A stretch of DNA of 64,000 bases from Liolophura sinensis. Its lineage: Eukaryota > Mollusca > Polyplacophora > Chitonida > Chitonidae. Under the pieces are notes generated by a model. The model worked only from the letters and a program-made list of their open reading frames with translations. It was not told the DNA's origin and did no database searches. Where the stretch lies: contig NC_088303.1 of NCBI RefSeq assembly GCF_032854445.1, forward strand, positions 26,639,265 to 26,703,264, read 5' to 3'. Made by a program: the position numbers and the translations under genes. Numbering within the stretch: position 1 is the stretch's first letter; each line of letters opens with the position of its first letter. Positions 35,161-47,000 of this stretch are shown here, in pieces.

Positions 35161-35634
35161 CAGTTGCAGAGATAACGGCCCAGTTTTTAACAGTTGCGTT
35201 TTTTCTGGTCCAGTTAATTTTATCACTAGGAAATAGACATGATGATAAATTCAGCTAGGCAGTTTGTTTTCTAAACGAAGGCCCAAGATAAAGGGTACTT
35301 TATATATAGGCCCCCTATATATATGTTGTCTGCTATGTCGACATAGGCCTAATTATAATTCAATTAACTTGCATTTTGTTTTCTAGACAAAGGTCCAAGA
35401 TAAGGACTACATGTAGACCCTTTTAGGCCCCCTATATATATGTCGAATGTTACTGAGTACATCCTTGTCTGCCACGCGAAAGACATACATATAGCATCAT
35501 GTACATGTTAGAGCATCGGTATACAAAGTGAACATAGATGTTTACAAAGATGAATAGATCTCGGAGTTTCTTATTAAATTCATTTATACGGTTCACCATC
35601 AAGTTGAGTTTTTGCTTTAGCATTGTTCACTCAC

Positions 35635-35757
35635 TCATTTATTTATTTATTTGATTGGTGTTTTACGCGGCACTCAAGAATATTTCACTTATACGACGGC
35701 GGCGAGAATTATGGTTTGAGGAAACCGGGCTGAACCCATAACCCACGAACATCCGTA
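35635..35757 (-). mobile_element. Truncated SINE copy
   Basis: TTTGATTGGTGTTTTACGCG, ACTCAAGAATATTTCACTTA and TACGACGGCGGCGAGAATTA match the tail and body of the SINE at 12901-13163, same orientation. It ends abruptly at the start of the hairpin at 35758, so the hairpin marks the truncation point. Confidence 0.75.
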
Positions 35758-35809
35758 GGTGTGAAATTTTAACCCTTCACCTGCGGCTCGAGGGTTAAAA
35801 TTTCACACC
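35758..35809. repeat. Perfect 19-bp inverted repeat with a 14-base loop
   Basis: GGTGTGAAATTTTAACCCT (35758-35776) is followed after 14 bases by its exact reverse complement at 35791-35809. The loop is GC-rich (contains CTGCGGCTCG). It abuts a truncated SINE. It could be a fold-back transposon remnant or an inversion junction. Confidence 0.9.
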
Positions 35810-36428
35810 CAGGGTTTAAATCCCCATATGTACTTCTCAACACGCGGAAAGCCTATATAAGTCTCGAACCTCGAAACTCTCAAGACAACTTCACGGATCT
35901 TGAGATCACCATCTTGAGTCCGTACATGAAATATGTACGTACATCTATGTACGGAAATTGGTTTTATTATTTGTGGTTGATGGTGTTATATGACCATGCA
36001 TTAGTATATAACGTGAATAATGCTATCGTGTTATAAATGTCTTTTAAATAACGGACACACGTGTAATTTACACACTTTGATATTGTTTGGTAATACAGAT
36101 AAATATATACTAAAGATAACTTCCAAAGGTTCTTTATATAATTATATAATATTTATCTATATATCAGTTATCACACATGGCTTCACCAGCTGACGCATGG
36201 AGAACTTAATTCTTCAACCAACAGCCGTGGAGTAGGGGTGGTTAACGCTCTGGGGGTCGTGCCCATTCTGTTCTCTTTCAACATCTTCAATCGACTTGTG
36301 GTCTGTCACAATGTAACATCTGTGATCAGACAGATGATTACAGGGATCACGTGTTCAGAGTAAGGAAAGCACAGATCGACAGCCAAGCCCATAGCATTTC
36401 GAATTTGCGGATTTAAAGTTAATACCTT

Positions 36429-36446
36429 GCCCCCCCCCCCCCCCCC
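36429..36446. repeat. Poly-C tract
   Basis: An uninterrupted run of about 17 to 18 C bases followed by further C-rich, T-interrupted sequence. The length is probably unreliable in assembly. It gives rise to a Pro-rich chance frame. Confidence 0.85.
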
Positions 36447-36999
36447 AACCCTTTCTCTCCCCCCTCCTCTTCATCGGATCAGTATGAAGCATAAGAAAAC
36501 AGTTCGATTGGCTATTTTCTTACTGGCCCAGTGTCTGTACATTGCATTGATGACGTCAAACAGTAGCTGGTGCGATACACGACTTCACAGGGGGAGAAAC
36601 TGGTCGGCCAAGTTAAAGTAGGGGAAAATTAATTGATCTCTCCGAAGAGACTCTTAGTATCGTATACAGTAGGCCACAGCCCAACATACATCATTGACAT
36701 CATTCCAAGTAAGGTTGGGAGAAGTATCTATTCTTTTAAAGTCGTCATAATATATCAGGAGTTACATATAGGACCAACGAGGTGAGATGTCCGCTTTACT
36801 ATTACAGTCTAAAAAATTGTCTCACGAACAGTTTTCATCGTAGTTAGCATATTTATCCAATATCTGTAAAGTTTCGTTATATTGTTGTACTTCAGTCAGT
36901 ATTTTAATTAGATACAGCTATCTGTGTTTATACATACACACTACTTGAACAAGCCAAAAAACAAGACATTGACTGAAATATTTTGAAAGACAATTTATT

Positions 37000-37200
37000 T
37001 ATTTTTATTTATTTGAATGTTTTATTCCACACTGAAGACTTTTTCACTTTTTATTACGGCGTTCAGTTTTATGCGCAGATTAACCAGGGCTGACAGAGGT
37101 AAAACCTTGCAAAATCAAAGCCGAAGGCGAACTTTCTAGCCCTGGATTCGATCCAGCAGTCTCATCGTATATGGGACCGATCGGTCAGTTACGGTGAGAA
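37000..37200 (-). mobile_element. SINE of a second subfamily
   Basis: A (TTTA)n/TTTATTTGAATG tail (shared with the copy at about 10115) is followed by body sequence and, on the minus strand, CTGGATCGAATCCAGGG, close to the tRNA B-box consensus GGTTCGANTCC. The head is diverged, and the outer limit near 37200 is approximate. Confidence 0.5.
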
Positions 37201-39364
37201 AAAGCCTTGAAGGAACCAGCAATTAAGGAAATTATTATTATTTATATATTGTCATGTTGATTTCTCTTTTCACGCGCTTGATATAATGACTCTTATGATG
37301 TGTGGCAATATTTTGCCTACACGTAACGAAGGACAAGATGAGATGCATATATGAATGCTCTTGCCTGTCGGCAGCATGTGCTTAGAAAACACGTGGGTAT
37401 GCTTTCACTATTTACACATGTGGCACTCGTGACGTCAGAGCCTTTGACGCCGGTTTACTACTAAAGCCTGACTGGTTAGTTGAATCCGCCGTGAAATGTA
37501 GTACTAGATCGGGCACTGGTGGACGATACTGTTTCTCTGGTTGATAAACATTTTTGTAGAACATGGTTAATTACAGCTTCTTCCTCTGTGTTGTCGATAA
37601 GCAATAGCTCAACTACGCCATTTTCTTAGGTGATGAATGAAATTTGGTGAGTTTCATGGAGCTCTGTTCCGTCAAAGTGCTTTCGTCAAACGACGGTATT
37701 GATTGGACCAAAGTTTCACACTATCGCCCTATTTCGGCTTACTGGCCAATCGAAACGGGCATTAGTCGGTGTCGAGTCGCGCAGGAACATCATTTACTTG
37801 TCGGTTCTCGGGGTGGGTGATGGCAATTTTCTGTGTGTTTAAGATTTTACTGTATATTTTCCCCACATTACTTGTCATTAATTTTTTCGCTTATTTTCAG
37901 ACTGACAACAAGTCATATTGGAGTCCAAAAAGGAAGCTAAAATTTCATAGGACGGACCTTTGCGGCCGCAGTACGGTGAGTATGGTGGGTGAAAAGGGGA
38001 GGCTGGATTCGACAATTCGACAGATCAACTGGCTTGACTACGTGTACATGAAATCAACGTGGTCTTAAATTTGATAAGGCTTTACTGTAATTTGACAGAT
38101 ATCGACGATTGTCAACAACTACTGGCTCCAGTGAATAACTAGAACAATTGGCAGAAAAGTCACCTTATATTTATTATTTACTTGGTAATAATTGTGTTTA
38201 GTTCAAGAAATTGCATTCATTTTATCAACTCCAAGGGTACTTCAAGTTTGTAAACGTCATATGTGAAGTTACTTAGCCCTCCCATGCTACAGTGATGTGA
38301 ATGGAAGGTTGGTCTAAATTATGTGACTATATAGTTTGATTAAAGCTATTTTCATCAACAGACTTCCACTTAGAATAAATATGGATAGGATACATTTAAA
38401 TGGTCAGATTAGACCATAATACTTGTGATGTACTGCTAGCTTGGTTTTTATCACCACATGGGATCCCAGAGCCGCAGATGTGTACTGTGATGTAGTTTTG
38501 GTGGCTGTAGATTATGATGCTTGGGTTAGGAGAGAAGATGTGTGCAGATATCCAAGAATGTGACTTTGCAGGTTGTTTTATTGTTAGACTACTTACTTCA
38601 GGTGGTGATATATAACACCATAAGGTGATGAATTCTGGGCATAACAGATGTCTTGCAGGAAAGACCAGCAGATCTTACAATATATACACATAGTTTAACA
38701 GTGAGAATGAACGCTCACACATCAAACCTGTCTGTACATTATAGTTGTTTTTTCCGAGTATCTTGTGACAGTGGTTTGGGCATTTTTTAAAATCGAATGA
38801 TAAATTATAGATACAGTTTGATAAGCCTATATGTAATCCTTGTATGACTCAGCAAAACACAGCTGAAATACAGTAATTGGAGTCGTGCAGAGCAAGTGGT
38901 GTGAAGTATGCTAAGTGATAGAGTTAACTTTTTTGAAGTTCATGGATGAAGCATGACCATCCCACTCCAAATTTAAATAGCATGTATGTCACAATATATC
39001 CTGGTACACATGCACTGGATATGTACAGACGCTGTCTTCACTGAGGCCAGATTTGTATTGAGTGTTTTTGACATTATACTCCTGAGTAAATGTGTGTACA
39101 TTTCTTTTGAGACATGTTTCTCTGAAGACAGTACATTGAGTGAGCATATTTGCAGCATGATAGAAATTAAATTCTGAAAACACAAGTGCTTTAGTAGTAA
39201 GTTTGAGGCTAAAATAGACAGCAAACAAAAAAAGATATAAAACAATATAGCGACAGCTTCTTAACATTAATTTGATTTATTTTGTGAGTTTTCTTGGAAA
39301 TAAGACGTATTAAAATTTAAATACTGTTTATATATTAGTAAGGGGTTTTCTGTCGGTCATACTC

Positions 39365-39435
39365 ATGTGTAGCAGGACGCCGTCGTGTAAAAGAAATATT
39401 CTTGAGTATGGCATAGAACACCAAGCAAATAAATA
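39365..39435 (+). mobile_element. SINE tail fragment
   Basis: GTGTAAAAGAAATATTCTTG, then AGTATGGCATAGAACACCAA and a GCAAATAAATAAAC end match the 3' end of the SINE at 12901-13163. Head and body are missing. Confidence 0.6.
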
Positions 39436-40841
39436 AACATACCCAGTTTTAATGAAGAGAAAGTGTAATCTTCAGACAGACTGAATCGATAGAGCTATCC
39501 TTTTAAACGATAAAGTTGAATGCAAAGTATAAATGTAAGTGAAGTTAAAGTATGAACTCGCCAATAATTACTTTCTTAAAAATTTCTTTTTTTAACCTAT
39601 CTTGTGGTCTGCCACCTTGCCTAAGTTCATGTGATCAACAACCGGCGATCTTGCGGCCAGCTATGCCACCTTTATTGAATATTCTTGTCTTGTTCAGTAA
39701 AATGGAAATGCGCTCTTGTTTAACTGTTCTTTATTTAAGTGATGAATATGACAGGGAAACTATTGTTCCCTGTTAAATGTCGATAAATAAACTTGGGAAA
39801 CACATCTACCAATCTAATCATTTCAGTGCACACTAAACTTTAATCAGAGATCTAACATTCCTGAGCTCAACTAGAACTGCAAATCTTCAGCTTTATTCTT
39901 GAGATGGATTTGAATTCCTCTCAGGGCTTATGACATGGGTGGTTTGAATGTCACAGCAATTCTCAGTGTTTGGATAACATCAAGTTCAAGGTTGCACACA
40001 TATCCATTTTGGCTGGTGTATCCTGCCTGGCACAGTTACTGCCACTTTTTGTGCTGAACTTGCCAAGGCTGATTGCACTGTGGACATACTGCATTTCACC
40101 CAATTGTAAAGTGTGACCTTTTTCACCCATTTGACACATTTTGCTTGATTCTGATCCATTTATTGGCCACATGGGGCCTTACATTTTTTATCAGAGGAAC
40201 TTATTTGTAAGCATCAAAAGTGTCATTTTAAGTCATTTATTTGCATCTTCAGGACAAGACATCATGGGAATGAAGGATAGGGGTCAAAATGTTCAGTCAT
40301 TCACTTGTTTTTAAGAGCTCAAAATGAAAATGATGATAGCACATTGACCCCAGGTCGTCATAAAGACATCTTACTAATAATCATTAATTCAGATGAATGA
40401 TTGATTGTTGTATTCCTTCCACTTTCATGCTGTTTAAGCATGATATAAATGGGATCAAGTACATCTCAAACCTTTAAAACACATGGAATGACCTGTTTTC
40501 AATATTTGTCGAGGTCATCACTCTGAAGAACTTGAAATATCTAACAGTTCAACCCCTGTTCTTCATTCCTAGAATTTCTTGACCCTTTTTTTTTTTCTAA
40601 CATATACCATGCTTCACCGGAAGATTGGTATGTAAACATACACTTTCAGACGAAAATAAATGCCTCTAAGACAGTACCACAAAAGCACTACAGTCTACCA
40701 GACTTACACTATGATAATTAAGTCATATTTTGGCCAGTTATTTGTCTTCAGACAACTTTGATTCATCTTGTACTTTAGAGTAGATGGTGAATTATTGTAT
40801 AAAACCTGTGAACGGTTTTGATCATATACATTTATTTCATT

Positions 40842-41013
40842 GCTCTGTTTACAGCTTGTTCTGTGTATTTATCATTCCTGTTCTTACTGTACTTTTATCT
40901 CCTACATGTATCTTGGCTCTGTTTACAGCTTGTTCTGTGTATTTATCATTCATGTTCTTACTCTGCTTTTATCTCCTACATGTATCTTGGCTCTGTTTAC
41001 AGCTTGTACTGTA
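40842..41013 (+). repeat. 74-bp tandem repeat carrying the vigilin splice acceptor (2 full, 1 partial copy)
   Basis: GCTCTGTTTACAGCTTGT occurs at 40842, 40916 and 40990, exactly 74 bases apart. Two full units and a 24-base partial third are present. Each has a pyrimidine-rich run followed by TTTACAG|CTTGTNCTGT, so three equivalent 3' splice sites precede the coding exon. The unit also contains CTACATGTATCTTG. Full copies differ at a few positions. Confidence 0.9.
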
Positions 41014-41036
41014 CGACTTGGAACCGACCACTGACC

Positions 41037-44000
41037 ATGAGTTCGGACATGATTTCACCCTCTGAGGTGCCGATTCCCAATGTGGAAGACGAGGCGTTTG
41101 AGCCACCAACGTATGATGAAGCTTTCCCGGCCCTGGCCGGGGACTCCGTGAAAGAACCACCTCGCATGGAACATGGCCCATGGAATACTAAATTTGCTGT
41201 CCCTTCAACCAAGTGCACACAGGTATGTGAACCTGAGCTCTGCTCGACCTTTTCACATTCTTGAAATGGTAAAGCCTTGGTTACCTAACAGGTTGTTTGG
41301 CCATATCCCAAAGTGCCTATCCAAATGATACCGTGAAACAGTCATGTATACACAAGAGATAGACCTGTGGCAGTGTATAGATGTATATAAAGGGAATGAA
41401 AAGCTGAAGGAATAAAAGTTTTAAGTCTGCAATTAATTTTTACCACATACAAGTAAAGTGCTGGTTTCTGTTGACCTGACAATCGTCCATTATAGCCACA
41501 GCAAGGTAGCCTGTGGACATGAAAGGGACTTCCACACTCTAGAACAGAGCCCACAGGGTTGCTTCTACGATAAATTGCTATTTGCCCTTTCAAACTTCAT
41601 TAACTTCCTCATAAAATAAAACAAAGCTCATGAACTTGTATCCCATCAACACTTATCAAGATAACACTGCTTATTACGGACCTGTCAGATAATTGCTTGT
41701 CCCATTCAGAGCGACCTACTGGTACAAGTAATCAGTATGAACTGATTTCTCAGGTGACCGGTCAAAATGGAAGTTTCAATTCAACTGGCCAGTATCCCTA
41801 CTTTCCAGGGGCTGTAGCTGAATAACTGGGTGTAAAATTGCTAAAAATACTTGCTTTTGAAATTGCAAAAGTGGTAAGTTTCTACAGGGTGCCCACAGTC
41901 CTTGAAACTCTTTGAAAGTGCTTGAAAAATACAATTTGATTTTCAAGTACTTGAAAGACCTTAAAAAAAGACGAACACTCCTGAAAACTCCTTGAAAATC
42001 TTAGTTTGTCCCAAACTTAAATAATGTCTGCTGACCGCCAAGTCTGTATATCAGGAGCTCACTGATAATTCTCCCACTATATGGGCTTCCGTAGGCACTC
42101 GCCATTGTCACAAATTTAGAACAATTTTTTAAAATGGCAATAAAATTTGAAAAAATGCAAATGTTTTTGGCAACAAATTTATTTACCTAAAAAAAATACA
42201 AACGTTATACAAAATCTACCCTGAGAGTTTTCTGGAGTTTTTAGCAGATTTTCACAATTTTTCTTACAAAAATAATCCACATACTTTCATTTCAAACGGC
42301 CTCTTCTTGGCGAAACAACAACAACACAGTTGTATCGCGATTACTTCACAGAAATCTACAAAGGGGGTTCAGCATTGTTGCAAATTGACTTACATTAAAT
42401 AACGCTTGAAATCATTTTGTTACATAATGAATGAAAATCATGGCATTTTGGGGGGATGCCTTTTATCGCCAATTGTAAAAAAAAAAAAAAAAAATACTAT
42501 CAAGGGAAATAAATCAAGGTAGAGTTATGCCTGTAAATGGGGTTACCTCCCATAAAAAATTTAACTTTTGCACTTAAACTTTTTTTGGATCCAAAGTAAA
42601 CTAAATGTTTCAGAATCTGTGCTGTTACATAAATGTGTATGCCTTCTGGTTTTCTCCTGTCAGACTGTGTTACTCCAATGTACTGATCTTAATGTTGCAT
42701 TCAATTGAACAGAATTTACAAATTAATTTCGTAACATATTTTTCTGATAGAGGAAATTACATTTTACTAGGATCCTACAGATAGGTTGGGAAAAGGATTG
42801 ATTTTTTTTTTTCAAAAAACAATAACATGCTGCCAAGCATTGGTCCATTATTTTGAGAGCAATTGTTCTAAATGTAACTTTTGATAAACCCCAGATATAG
42901 CTGGAAGAGACCAAACTGATTCTAGCAGCTATACCAAGGCAGATAAAAACGAATTACAGAAGGAGACCTACAAGAGTCATGGCCACTAAGGAAGTTTGGC
43001 TGAAGAAAAATAGTATTTACTACAAAATCTGATGAGTGGCAAAGTGGCTCGCTAAAAAAAAATACTGGCCCAGAAGAAGCCCTGTATAATGATATATGAT
43101 GTTTATTTTTTTTTTCTGAGCCAAGGCCGGGTCAAAGAATGTGTCGCATTACAGAGGTGAAGGGCAGATATTTCTTGCAAAAGCAAGCGTACTATACAAT
43201 AGACATGCATGCGAATCAAAGCATATATAATTCAGACTTAAAACACAGTCTATAATTTGCACCATGGTATGTTTAAACCAGCCTTGAAAATAACAAAAAA
43301 AAAAACTCTTTGAAAACTTGAATTTTGTTTTCATTTATCTGTAGGAACCCTACTCTATCTTCTCCAGGCCATCCCTTTAATACAGCCAGTAAGATGTATT
43401 TGTTCGCAGATGTTTCATTTTTGGCTTATTCTTTCACTTTAAGGTTTTCACTGTTCCCTTGGAAGAGAGGCGGTTCAAAGAAGTAGATGACCATGCATTT
43501 GGAGAGGAAGGCGATCAAGCTAAAATCTGCAAAGATATCATGCAAAAGACAGGTATGGCTATCCGGTAGTACTTCAAGCTGTTAAGATTTCTGTTGATTT
43601 CACACCTGAAGTCCTCGTAAAAGCGAGATATTTCATGGGTTTTTAGCTCCATAGGAAGTGCAAGTTTTTGCAAACAAAGAACGGAGTCCTGGTTTGATAC
43701 ATGCTTCAGTATATATTGTTGGTCTGAGACATAGTAAAACTTATTGGTAGTTCCGCCTTTCTGTCCAAGGGAGTTCCACACAATGCATGGAATAGGTCAG
43801 TACAGTTGTAATATTTGTTTTTCAGGAGTGTCCATCGAAATGAGCTTGGCCCGTGATCAAAGTCTGACGGTTGTGATTCATGGAAAGAGTGACGCAGTTA
43901 TGAAGGCTAAGCGCATGCTTGTCAACCAATTACAGACACAGGTTAGTCACACAACAGCTTCTAGCTCTCTCCTACTAAAATTGTCTGCCAAACAGTTGCT

Positions 44001-47000
44001 GGTTGGTAATGATTTTTTTTTTTCACAAATAGGGCATCTCTTTTGTTGTTTATTAGCTTTTTTAACTGTGAAAATGAAGTGTTACAAACATTTCTTAAAC
44101 GCGTAGTTCTCTTATCTGAATAGGGTTGCAAGTCTCTTTTTCATCCAAATCTTAAGAGCTTTTGGTTCACATTTGAAACGTTATCTTTTAGTGTGTTAGA
44201 CATTGTTTAATTTAGTTCCAATATCTCTTATGCTTAGGACTGGCATGATTTCAAGAAAAGCGGTCGACTTGTTTGTAATTTTCTCTCCTCTTGGGTTGTT
44301 ACAGGCCAACATGACAATCCGTATTCCACGAGAACATCATAGATTTATTCTGGGAAAGAGTGGAAAAAAACTACAGGACCTTGAAATGATGACATCAACG
44401 AAAATTACAATACCAAGAGCAGAAGAAAACAGCGAAACAATACGTATTATGGGAACGAAAGAAGGCATCGACAAAAGCACGACATGGAACTTCAGTGCAT
44501 TTCAGATGAACAGGTAACCAAGGGTTGTTTAAAGTTTTATTTGTTCATATTTGGCTTATTATATTGGGGTGAAACACTGTTGAGTGCATATAATGAAATA
44601 AAGGTACCAAATTGTTGTCATGTTTTAACCATATTTGGGAGAGGTACTTGTAGTTTTGTAATGAGTAGATAACAAAAAATATGTAAATAGGATGTTTCTG
44701 ATCTATTTTATTCTCAGTTATTTGAATTTCTTTCTCTTTGGGTCATTTTGGTTCAGTCCTATTCATACTGTGGCATCAAAAGGTCAGTCGGAATTCCTGT
44801 AAGGCCTCCAGTTGTCTGTGTAATCAAACTGAATGAAAGTAATGTTGCCATGTAAAGTTTTGTATGTTGCCATGTAAAGTTTTGTGTTAATCCTTTTTAG
44901 GCTAAGCTGGCATTTGAGCGCATCCCGGTGCCAAAAGTTTTACACCCATTCGTGTGTGGACCTAACAACAGTATCATTAAGCAACTTATGGAAGAGACAG
45001 GTGCGAAGATCAACGTTCCTCCTCCAAGTGTGATGAAGGATGAGATTGTTGTGTCTGGGGAAAAAGAAGGCGTAATGAGTTGTAAAGATACTATCATGAA
45101 AATCAGTGAGGAAAAGGTGAGCTTTACAAGGTGACCGCCAGGGGACACACTGGCTGCTCACTTTGGATTAACTGTTAATAAACCTCTTCTAAAATGTGCT
45201 TTATGCTTAGTTTTTGTAATAAATCATGTTGTTGTGAATCGTAATAAATGGCACCGTTTTTGTTCGTGCTGTGGGTTCATTAATGGTTTTACACATACAG
45301 ATCAGATACAGAAGAAAGACTTCATAGCTTGATGGAGTTTTTTTATTGCCAGTGTAAAATAAGCATAGTTTTGAGCAAGAAAGACTGTTGATTAATTATT
45401 CAATTATATCTTTCAGAAAAAGAAATGCCAGACAGTTTCTGTAGAGGTTCGTAAATCTCAGCACAAGTACGTCATTGGACCTCGGGGGGACCAATATCCA
45501 GGAAATACTTGGTGCCACGGGCGTTTCGGTAGAAGTGCCTCCGCTGGACAGTAACTCGGAGACAATCACACTGCGTGGGGAGCAGGACAAGCTGGGACCT
45601 GCACTCACACTGGTCTACTCCAAGGTAACGGTCTTAAACACTTTCACTATTTTGTTAATTATTTTCATTATTTTAAAGACTTTGGAGGTAGGAAAAAATA
45701 TATGCACCTGTAAAATTAATTGAAGTGTAAAAATATGAACCTGCATTCTGAACAAACTTTACTCAAAAAGAAATGAAAGACTCGTGTTCCAAAGATCATT
45801 TGCTTGTGGAAAGTTTTATTCTGAAATATTCCTTTTTTTTTTCAGGCCAACAGTGTTATTTTCACAGAGGTGGCAGCTCCTGCCTGGCTCCACCGCTTCA
45901 TTATTGGTAAAAAGGGTGCCAATGTGCGCAAGATCATGGCTGATTTCACCAAGGCAAGTAACATTAAGTATTGAATGCCAAATAATGGCATCATTGGAGC
46001 ATGGCCAGAATTCCTATAAAATGTCAAGGTTAATGTATTTCGTTAATTTCATTAATTGTAAAACTTAAACATTAAGAATGTTGTTTGAGTTGGTTAGGAG
46101 AAAACCTCCAAATAAAGTCTTGGCTAATATTCCACCTCTGATTTGCGGCTCATGCCAAGCTGATGGGTGATTGATAATGGTTACACCTCTGTGGAACTTT
46201 GTTAAAATAAGTAAATTTTGACCGTAGTTTACTAGCATATTGATACTCCACAGTAAAAAAAAAACATGAAAGTATATCACCTACCAGTATCTCTGGATGC
46301 AGTAGTACCCTAATTCTTCCAAGTTTTTGGACGCCTGATCTGCTATTTTTAGCCAATATATGTGTAATTGTAGCATATTGAATGTCTTCTTTTTTCACAT
46401 GGTTAGTCCATCTAACAAACAAACAGCATATTGATATCTTCACTGTTTCAAACGAACTATTAGAGTAATTCTTTGCTTTCAGCACAACTAATTTCTGTCC
46501 TAAAAATAGAAGAATTAGGGTATATGCTAGAGTGAAAAATATGAATGCGTTCAAGTGATTGTGGTGATTTGTGCATGGTTTTGTTGAGAAGCTTGTCAAT
46601 GGCATGGCAAGGAGAGGTGGGTTACAGTGGGCACTCTTCTTCCACCCAAAAACCTGACTGCTGTTAAATATGTGCACAGTTCGTGAGCAAACTTTAAAGC
46701 ACCAAGTAAATAAATAGATTGAGTATGTTAGAACATTCAAATAAATAGAACAACTCTTGTCTAAAGTTGCATTCCTGAATGATCACACCTTGATCAGACT
46801 TAAATACTCAGCCTGGATGTGACTGTTACAGGTACACACAGAGTTTAAGGAGGATCAGGACAAGATTTTGGTGGAAGGTCCGCCTGAAGAAGTGGAGGCA
46901 GCGGTCAAGGCACTGGAGGCTGTTGTCAAGGATGTGGTAAGATAACAGCTTCTATAGTGTAACTCTAAAATTCTGTGTTAAGATAACAACTTTTACATTG

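Larger units (their letters stand above)
35161..37700. other. Intergenic region with small repeats; no gene recognised
   Basis: It holds a diverged two-copy direct repeat (35257-35325 and 35376-35448, sharing TTGTTTTCTA and GGCCCCCTATATATATG), SINE copies near 35640 and 37000, a 19-bp perfect hairpin at 35758-35809, and a C17-18 tract at about 36429-36446. The open frames at 36427 and elsewhere have no recognisable similarity. Confidence 0.5.
37700..41036 (+). promoter_or_regulatory. Probable vigilin promoter and 5' non-coding leader region
   Basis: Vigilin's first coding exon begins with a splice acceptor (TTTACAG at 41002), so at least one upstream non-coding exon is expected. A candidate is about 37900-37976, which sits between TTATTTTCAG and a strong donor (G|GTGAGTATGG). 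GTGACGTCAGAG at 37430 contains a CRE-like TGACGTCA. The rest of the interval holds a SINE tail at 39365-39435 and no recognised coding exons. The assignment is by position only. Confidence 0.3.

Noticed and set aside
37769-38068. 99-codon plus-strand frame near the vigilin promoter
   Set aside because: It is hydrophobic and Phe-rich without similarity, and it overlaps a likely intron with TTATTTTCAG and GTGAGT splice signals.
40818-41264. In-frame upstream extension of vigilin to an ATG at 40818
   Set aside because: The added residues are translated intron-like repeat sequence (Leu/Tyr/Cys-rich), and vigilin proteins start at the Met of MSSDM.
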